A DNA stretch of 64,000 bases, taken from Hofstenia miamia. Taxonomy: Eukaryota; Xenacoelomorpha; Acoela. The position numbers were made by a program, and so were the translations under genes. The stretch spans positions 1,438,619 to 1,502,618 of the forward strand of contig SCFE01000014.1 of assembly GCA_004352715.1 (NCBI GenBank), in the 5' to 3' direction. Positions 59,030-64,000 of this stretch are shown piece by piece. Position 1 is the stretch's first letter. Every line of letters begins with the position of its first letter. The notes beneath the pieces are model-generated. The model saw only the letters and a program-made list of their open reading frames with translations, was not told the DNA's origin and did no database searches.

Positions 59030-59765
59030 AACTTCAAATGTATTAGTGCAATTGGTCAAAGATTGGTCAGACGATTCTTTCATGCAATAATAAACACAAG
59101 TAAAACTAATGAACTACATGTTTGTCCTTTGAGAAAATTTGATTTGCCTCTTGAAATAGAAATAGATGGGAAATTAATTGAACGCAAAAAAAAATAAAGC
59201 TTCTAGGTGTTTTCTTCTAAAGTAATTTAAAATGGAACACTAACACCCAATATATTTTCAAAAAGGCAGCAAAGCGGTTACATTTAATGAATTTGTTAAA
59301 CGCAGTGGTTGTGAAGTGAAGGAATTAATTTCTGTATATAATTCTCTCATTAGACCAATACTCGAATATTGTTGGCCACTTTGGGATCATGCACTAACAA
59401 ATTCCCAATCCAAAAAAATAAAAAGAATTCAAAAACGTGCTTTCAAAATAATATCGCCCAATCAAGATTATAATACTATATGCAAAAATCTCAGTTCACA
59501 AAAACTTTATACAATCGTCGTGAAGAAATATGCAAACAATTTTGGTATGAATTATCCAATGATGGAAAACCATCCATTGCATTGGTTACAGCCAGATGTC
59601 AAAAATCTACTATCATTTACGCAAATTCGTCTCATATAACAGCCGAACTAATTTGAGGAAGCATTCTTTGCAAGTGTAGAGAGTCAACAACAAAATAAAA
59701 TAGACTACTGCATATAATTTAAAATTTGTCCTGTAAATTCGACCATAGGTCGCAAAGGCTAATAA
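59030..59765 (+). pseudogene. CR1-like LINE reverse transcriptase C-terminal remnant with 3' end
   Basis: The plus strand reads CPLRKFDLPLEIEIDGKLIE, then, with a frame slip, KLLGVFF (the KYLGV block, about 59199-59220), NTQYIFKKAAKRLHLMNLL and a 107-codon open stretch from 59316: ISVYNSLIRPILEYCWPLWD, SQSKKIKRIQKRAFKIISP. This is the YxSLIRPILEYAxPVW...IExIQKRAxRII thumb region of CR1/jockey-type LINEs. A 3' UTR and TTTATTATCATTATT tail end at about 59790. The 5' part is missing. The 3' end meets the 3' end of the opposite-strand element. Confidence 0.7.
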
Positions 59766-59935
59766 ATTATTTATTATCATTATTATTTCATTACTTCTCA
59801 CAGCTTCATGCTGGTATCCCTCTCAGCTCGGGGAACTGACCAGTTCCCAGGGAGTATGAGAGCTTTCCTCAGGACTCTAGCTGTTCCTAACAATGCTGCC
59901 TTCTGTACTACATCAATTCCCCAATTTGGTACTCC

Positions 59936-60421
59936 CTACTCCTCCAAGAATCTCTTATGCTTCTTACTTACTGCTCCTACTACTACCGGGACTACTTCAA
60001 CTGTCTTTAACTTCCACAGCCTTTCTATTTCCTCTGCCAACTCTCTGTACTTGTCTATCTTCTCTTTCTCCTTGCTTTCTATATTTCTGTCCTTTGGTAC
60101 TGCTATGTCTATCACTGTTCCTAATCTTTGCTCTTTGTCTATCACTACTATGTCTGGCCTCCGTGCTTCTATCACTTTGCTCGTCTGTATGTTGAAGTCC
60201 CACAGTATCTTAACCTTCTCATTTTCTATGACGCCCTGTGGCTTGTGTTCATACCACTTGTCTCCTACTTCTAACCCATGCTGCCTGCTCAAACTCCAGA
60301 GAACCATTCTTCCCACCTTGTCATGCCTGAATTTATACTCATTCTGTGCCAACTTCTCACACCCTGCTATCAGATGGTCACATTTTTCTGTGTTCCTCCA
60401 GTATCCTCCATGCATTGCCAT
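59936..60421 (-). pseudogene. Restriction-like endonuclease domain of an R4/Dong-like LINE
   Basis: A 161-codon open stretch. It starts with the Cys/His region (C14, H16, C21, H33: KCDHLIAGCEKLAQNEYKFR, then HDKV), the CCHC-like motif before the endonuclease of site-specific LINEs. WYEHKPQGV and ILWDFNIQT follow, then RRPDIVVID with the PD pair (89-90) and GTVIDIAVPKD with the next acidic residues (D105), the PD-(D/E)xK restriction-like endonuclease core, then KYRELAEEIERLWKLKTVEVV and PVVVGA. It would nick target DNA to prime reverse transcription. The frame is open upstream of the first Met (YQSRIELERQTRYRQ), so Met is only a convenient start. It is separated by one frame shift from the preceding stretch. 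Confidence 0.8.
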
Positions 60422-60450
60422 CTGCCTATACCTTGTTTGTCTCTCTAATT

Positions 60451-60740
60451 CTATCCTACTCTGGTATGTTGTCTTTCACTCTCAGTTCTTATCTTCCTTA
60501 ACTCCTTAGTGACCTCCAGTATTGACCCTCTAGGTTGTGCTTCTACATACTCCTTTAGCCCTAGTGCTTTTGCTTCTACAGTTTCCTCCACACTTAGCAG
60601 CCCTTTCCCTCCCTTATGCCTTGCCATGTACAACCTATCTATATCTCCATTTAAGTTAAAAGCCCTCTCTGCTGCAAGTATTTTCCTTGTCTTCCTGTCT
60701 AATTCCCTCAGTTCATTCTTATTCCACCTAACCTTACTGC
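60451..60740 (-). pseudogene. Post-RT region of the R4/Dong-like LINE derivative
   Basis: The minus strand reads KVRWNKNELRELDRKTRKIL, then AAERAFNLNGDIDRLYMARH, KGGKGLLSVEETVEA and ESERQHTRVG to a stop at 60451. The xxWxxxELxxLDRKTRKLLxxxxAxxPxxDxDRLYxPRxxGGRGLLSxED pattern directly follows the RT domain in R4/Dong-like and related LINEs. Here it directly follows the pre-RT region, showing where the deletion joined. Confidence 0.75.
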
Positions 60741-60744
60741 GTCC

Positions 60745-61560
60745 TCGCCTGCTTTAGCTGTAGCCTTTTCTCCTGCATCTAGTTCTTTGTAGAATCCTCC
60801 TTCTTGGGTCTCAAACTTCATATTGTCTCTTGCCTGCTTAGCCCTTGCCCTATATTTTCTCAGTTTTTCAGCTTCTGCAACTAATTTCTGCTTAAGCCCT
60901 TCTCTTGCAGCTTCTATAGTCTTCCCCTTACCTACCCTGCACCTGTCCTGCCTTACTTGTTCTGATCTTTCCTATTTGCTGCATAATCTTTGACACTTTA
61001 TTCTCAATTCTTTTCTCCCATGCCGGCTTTCTGTCTTTCTTATCTTCTTGTTGTCTTTTCTTTTTCATGTACATGCCTACATTTTTCAGCACCTCACATG
61101 CACCTGCATACACTAAGCTATTTACTTCTGTGGCACTCCTAGCATCTATCCTCTCCAACACTTTATTGACTTTTACTGTCTCTACTGCTAGCTTGCTTGC
61201 TTTTCTTAACTCCTCTTGGAACTGGCAACCTAGTTCTCTCACCTATTTCTTCCTTCATCTTTTCCTTGATTGCTGCTTCAGTTTCTGCGCACACTGGTTC
61301 TGCTGGTTCCAACACTTCTGCCACAACGTCTATCACTTCATCTTCCCTTTGCTTAGCCTGTTCAACTCTCTTTTTCCCATTACTCTCATCCAACTGCAAG
61401 TTTCGCACTTTTTCTGCAAGCCTCTGCTCTGTAACTTCTAATCCCGTTCCTGCCTTCCTCCATTCTTCCAACATTCTCTTCCTGTAACCCCTCTCATCTG
61501 GCCGGCTTCTCCTGTAACACTCCAGTGCTGTTCTGTTCTGCTCATCTGTCCATTTACGCC
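60745..61560 (-). pseudogene. N-terminal (Myb-like) and linker region of the R4/Dong-like LINE derivative
   Basis: The minus strand from about 61560 reads TQTNGRRRKWTDEQNRTALE, CYRRSRPDERGYRKRMLEEW and TEQRLAEKVRNLQLD, a Myb-like DNA-binding segment found at the N-terminus of this LINE group. It continues as an acidic, helical region (to a stop at 61163). After a frame shift near 61200 comes QFQEELRKASKLAVETVKVN to 60928, and after another near 60925 GKTIEAAREGLKQKLVAEAE, ARDNMKFETQEGGFYKELDA, the block that normally lies just before the RT. The stop at about 60718 falls at the deletion junction. Confidence 0.7.
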
Positions 61561-61589
61561 GTCGTCCATTGGTCTGTGTGGATCCTATA

Positions 61590-61652
61590 CTACTCGAACA
61601 TGGGTCTTCGCAGTCCTAGTTTCGCGTTCTACCCCTTAGCCACTGGGGCCCC
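61590..61652 (-). promoter_or_regulatory. tRNA-like segment, possible internal Pol III promoter
   Basis: Read on the minus strand, GTGGCTAAGGGGTAGAAC (61643-61626) resembles an A box (TRGCNNAGYNGG), and ATGTTCGAGTA (61601-61591) contains the B-box core GTTCGA, with about 25 bases between. A TAGGACTGCGAAGACCC stretch between them is anticodon/variable-arm-like, and GGGGCCCC precedes. This resembles a degraded tRNA at the head of a SINE. There is no complete cloverleaf, so it is not called as a tRNA gene. Confidence 0.45.
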
Positions 61653-62446
61653 TTATTTTTATTATTATTATTATTATTATTATTNNNNNNNNNNNNNNNN
61701 NNNNNNNNNNNNNNNNNNNNNNNNNNNNNNNNNNNNNNNNNNNNNNNNNNNNNNNNNNNNNNNNNNNNNNNNNNNNNNNNNNNNNNNNNNNNNNNNNNNN
61801 NNNNNNNNNNNNNNNNNNNNNNNNNNNNNNNNNNNNNNNNNNNNNNNNNNNNNNNNNNNNNNNNNNNNNNNNNNNNNNNNNNNNNNNNNNNNNNNNNNNN
61901 NNNNNNNNNNNNNNNNNNNNNNNNNNNNNNNNNNNNNNNNNNNNNNNNNNNNNNNNNNNNNNNNNNNNNNNNNNNNNNNNNNNNNNNNNNNNNNNNNNNN
62001 NNNNNNNNNNNNNNNNNNNNNNNNNNNNNNNNNNNNNNNNNNNNNNNNNNNNNNNNNNNNNNNNNNNNNNNNNNNNNNNNNNNNNNNNNNNNNNNNNNNN
62101 NNNNNNNNNNNNNNNNNNNNNNNNNNNNNNNNNNNNNNNNNNNNNNNNNNNNNNNNNNNNNNNNNNNNNNNNNNNNNNNNNNNNNNNNNNNNNNNNNNNN
62201 NNNNNNNNNNNNNNNNNNNNNNNNNNNNNNNNNNNNNNNNNNNNNNNNNNNNNNNNNNNNNNNNNNNNNNNNNNNNNNNNNNNNNNNNNNNNNNNNNNNN
62301 NNNNNNNNNNNNNNNNNNNNNNNNNNNNNNNNNNNNNNNNNNNNNNNNNNNNNNNNNNNNNNNNNNNNNNNNNNNNNNNNNNNNNNNNNNNNNNNNNNNN
62401 NNNNNNNNNNNNNNNNNNNNNNNNNNNNNNNNNNNNNNNNNNNNNN
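61653..62446. other. (TTA)n tract followed by a 762-N gap
   Basis: TTA units at 61653-61684, then N at 61685-62446. The gap hides the junction between the RLE element and the CR1-like LINE that follows. Confidence 0.95.
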
Positions 62447-62484
62447 AGTCATTCTCCTACACCACGTCAATATTCATTTTCTAA

Positions 62485-63048
62485 GGAAACTTCCCAATCA
62501 CCAAAACCGAAGTCAAAATCCAATTTGTCAAATCTATTAAACCTAACACTACTACATTTCTAATTGGCAGTAGTATTCTGAAGTATGCTCGTTCTCAAAA
62601 TCTTCTTCCAAATCAGACGACTACAATCCACTCATATCCAGGTCACAACACAAAGAAGCTCACTGACAAAATCTCTTCGTATCCCAAAACTCATATCAAC
62701 TCGATCATAATCAATGCTGGTCTTATAGATGCTCTTAACTCCAATGACACTCAGTCTTTCAAATCTAAGTTAAGCAGGCTAATCTCAGAAGTACGTCGTC
62801 AATTTACACCTCGCGTCATCTACGTTCTTGAAATCACTCCTGTTTGTCACGATTCCAATATTCAAAGGAACTTCATAATCCAAGAATTCAACCGAGTCAT
62901 CCACTCTCTATCTGTGAACAATTTCTCTGTGATCCCTGTTTTCCAAAGCTTTTTACATGCTCCTCGTTACGTTAATGATAAACTTCTTGCTAGGGATGGA
63001 ATACATCTTTCTCGTCAAGGTCTACCTCACATGATCCGCAATCTTTAA
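62485..63048 (+). CDS. ORF1 esterase (SGNH hydrolase) of a CR1-like LINE, 5' end hidden
   Basis: An open frame of 187 codons with no Met at its start; the true start is in the gap, and an upstream frame (SHSPTPRQYSFSKETSQSPK...) suggests a frame shift near 62480-62520. Residues 26-34 read FLIGSSILKYA, the block I nucleophile serine (GDS/GSS). SYPGHNTKKL follows. INAGLIDALN occupies the block III (GxND) position with Asn replaced. ARDGIHLSRQGL near the end (D171, H174) is the block V catalytic Asp-His pair. This order matches the esterase domain in the ORF1 proteins of CR1-type LINEs, thought to help membrane or RNP handling during retrotransposition. It is followed by about 250 non-coding bases and ORF2. 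The stop-free frame shows it is fairly young. Confidence 0.75.
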   Translation, partial: GNFPITKTEVKIQFVKSIKPNTTTFLIGSSILKYARSQNLLPNQTTTIHSYPGHNTKKLTDKISSYPKTHINSIIINAGLIDALNSNDTQSFKSKLSRLISEVRRQFTPRVIYVLEITPVCHDSNIQRNFIIQEFNRVIHSLSVNNFSVIPVFQSFLHAPRYVNDKLLARDGIHLSRQGLPHMIRNL

Positions 63049-63295
63049 TCCTACTTCAGACCCCACGTAATCTCCAATCCATCTCATCGTCTAGCAAATG
63101 TTTCTTATTGAAAAGCTGTAACCGCTCGTCGCGTCCTTCTCCCTACTCCTTCATATCAATCTAATTGAAACAGGTACTTTTACTTTTAATTTTGTATATT
63201 TTATTTATCTTTGTTTAAAAAATGTAGCGATATACTATATACACTCAGACATATCACCTCTCAACTCACAACACACCACCACTAAGCACTACTAA

Positions 63296-63639
63296 ATAAC
63301 AACACTTAAATTCAGTAAGTTCATTTTCTACCAAATCTTCAAGTTTTGCTCTAAAATTTATGAGAAAACAAACGGCAATTTTCTTAAAATCGTATGTTTA
63401 ATTCTTCTTTTAATATACTACACATATACAGTTAAATTCAGTACGTGTATTCCTAATAATCTCGATAAATATTTTTATTTCATAAGATTACTACTCTCAG
63501 GAGATATTAAATTTAACCCAGGACCAATTTTAGAAGAATCGCAAATAGAAATAAAACTAAAAAATTACTGCAATAACTATAAATTTGTATATCTCAATGC
63601 TAGAAGTCTAATTTCAAACAGAAATGACTTTCTAAGCTT
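63296..63639 (+). CDS. ORF2 N-terminus of the CR1-like LINE, with 2A-like motif and start of AP endonuclease
   Basis: An open frame from after a TAA (63293-63295) to the gap, 114 codons, with no Met in the visible part. Hydrophobic residues (IVCLILLLIYY) precede YFYFIRLLLSGDIKFNPGP; the D-I-K-F-N-P-G-P at 63503-63526 matches the 2A ribosome-skipping consensus DxExNPGP except Lys for Glu. Then KFVYLNARSLISNRNDFLS is the first block of the APE-type endonuclease (LNxRSL). 2A-like motifs at ORF2 N-termini are known in CR1-clade LINEs. The rest (endonuclease, RT) is in the gap. Confidence 0.75.
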
Positions 63640-64000
63640 NNNNNNNNNNNNNNNNNNNNNNNNNNNNNNNNNNNNNNNNNNNNNNNNNNNNNNNNNNNNN
63701 NNNNNNNNNNNNNNNNNNNNNNNNNNNNNNNNNNNNNNNNNNNNNNNNNNNNNNNNNNNNNNNNNNNNNNNNNNNNNNNNNNNNNNNNNNNNNNNNNNNN
63801 NNNNNNNNNNNNNNNNNNNNNNNNNNNNNNNNNNNNNNNNNNNNNNNNNNNNNNNNNNNNNNNNNNNNNNNNNNNNNNNNNNNNNNNNNNNNNNNNNNNN
63901 NNNNNNNNNNNNNNNNNNNNNNNNNNNNNNNNNNNNNNNNNNNNNNNNNNNNNNNNNNNNNNNNNNNNNNNNNNNNNNNNNNNNNNNNNNNNNNNNNNNN
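63640..64000. other. Assembly gap to window end
   Basis: All N. Confidence 0.99.

Larger units (their letters stand above)
59766..61655 (-). mobile_element. RLE-type (R4/Dong-like) LINE derivative lacking its reverse transcriptase, in a TTA tract
   Basis: The element lies between a TTA-containing tail at 59766-59790 and a (TTA)n tract at 61653-61684, reading on the minus strand. From its 5' end it has a tRNA-like segment (61590-61650), an N-terminal Myb-like region, a charged helical region, then the post-RT region and a restriction-like endonuclease, followed by a short 3' UTR. The RT core (fingers, palm, YxDD) is absent between about 60760 and 60700. Full-length relatives are several kb, so this is an internally deleted, non-autonomous copy. 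R4-clade elements such as Dong are known to insert in TAA repeats, which fits the flanks here. Confidence 0.8.

Noticed and set aside
59808-60509. 233-codon plus-strand ORF
   Set aside because: Antisense shadow of the minus-strand LINE endonuclease region, which has the recognisable motifs.
61590-61652. A tRNA gene on the minus strand
   Set aside because: A- and B-box-like words are present but I cannot draw a full cloverleaf, and it sits at the head of a retroelement; kept only as a tRNA-like segment.
61525-62484. Long ORFs on both strands
   Set aside because: They span the 762-N gap and a TTA tract; no coding evidence.
1-64000. CRISPR arrays, operons, phage or prokaryotic defence systems
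   Set aside because: No regularly spaced repeat array and no prokaryotic genes; the sequence is eukaryotic. The only regular array is the 29-bp minisatellite, which has no spacers.

Overview
This window is eukaryotic, almost certainly metazoan nuclear DNA from an AT-rich, repeat-rich invertebrate genome. The evidence is the mix of decayed animal-type transposons (mariner, Tc1-like, a DD39D Tc1/mariner relative, piggyBac, hAT), several non-LTR retrotransposon families, abundant (TA)n and (TTA)n microsatellites, very low gene density and N gaps typical of a scaffolded assembly. I cannot resolve the phylum from the sequence alone; an arthropod or a cnidarian would both fit. There are no operons, CRISPR arrays or prokaryotic genes.

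Only one gene is confidently intact: an intronless 296-codon mitochondrial carrier at 42861-43751 (+) of the uncoupling-protein (UCP) type, with all three carrier signatures and the nucleotide-binding arginines. A 176-codon ORF at 46644-47174 (-), with a possible C-terminal membrane anchor, and a broken two-part ORF at 56999-57717 (+) look protein-like, but I do not recognise them.

Layout. 1-4.4 kb: a retroelement 3' end, an interspersed repeat (second copy at 40.3 kb) and a fold-back MITE. 4.48-5.85 kb: internally deleted piggyBac between TTAA duplications. 8.0-9.3 kb: nested MITEs among (TA)n tracts, one a hAT MITE with a perfect 8-bp target duplication. 9.5-15.5 kb: Tc1/mariner remnants, a Ty3/gypsy-like RT scrap, a 29-bp minisatellite and a bounded Tc1-like element (14211-15464). 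16.4-17.4 kb: 1-kb gap, then a hAT MITE. 18-27 kb: dispersed repeats in two copies, a hAT pseudogene, an old mariner remnant and an almost intact mariner (25612-26852, one stop codon). 27.4-36 kb: three decayed LINE reverse transcriptases. 40.8-42.1 kb: two truncated RLE-type LINE copies in (TTA)n. 42.8-47.2 kb: the UCP gene and the unknown ORF. 49.9-52.5 kb: hAT C-terminus and a DD39D element with about 70-bp inverted repeats. 55.9-57.7 kb: hAT MITE and unknown ORF. 59.0-61.7 kb: a LINE 3' end meets, tail to tail, an RLE-type LINE derivative that lacks its reverse transcriptase and starts with a tRNA-like sequence. 62.4-63.6 kb: 5' part of a CR1-like LINE with an SGNH-esterase ORF1 and a 2A-like motif at the start of ORF2.

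At four N positions (5389, 21587, 50331-50419, 53233) the sequence before the Ns is repeated directly after them. These are most likely unmerged contig overlaps or haplotypes rather than biological duplications. No gene pathway is shared between features; this is mostly a transposon graveyard around one or a few host genes.
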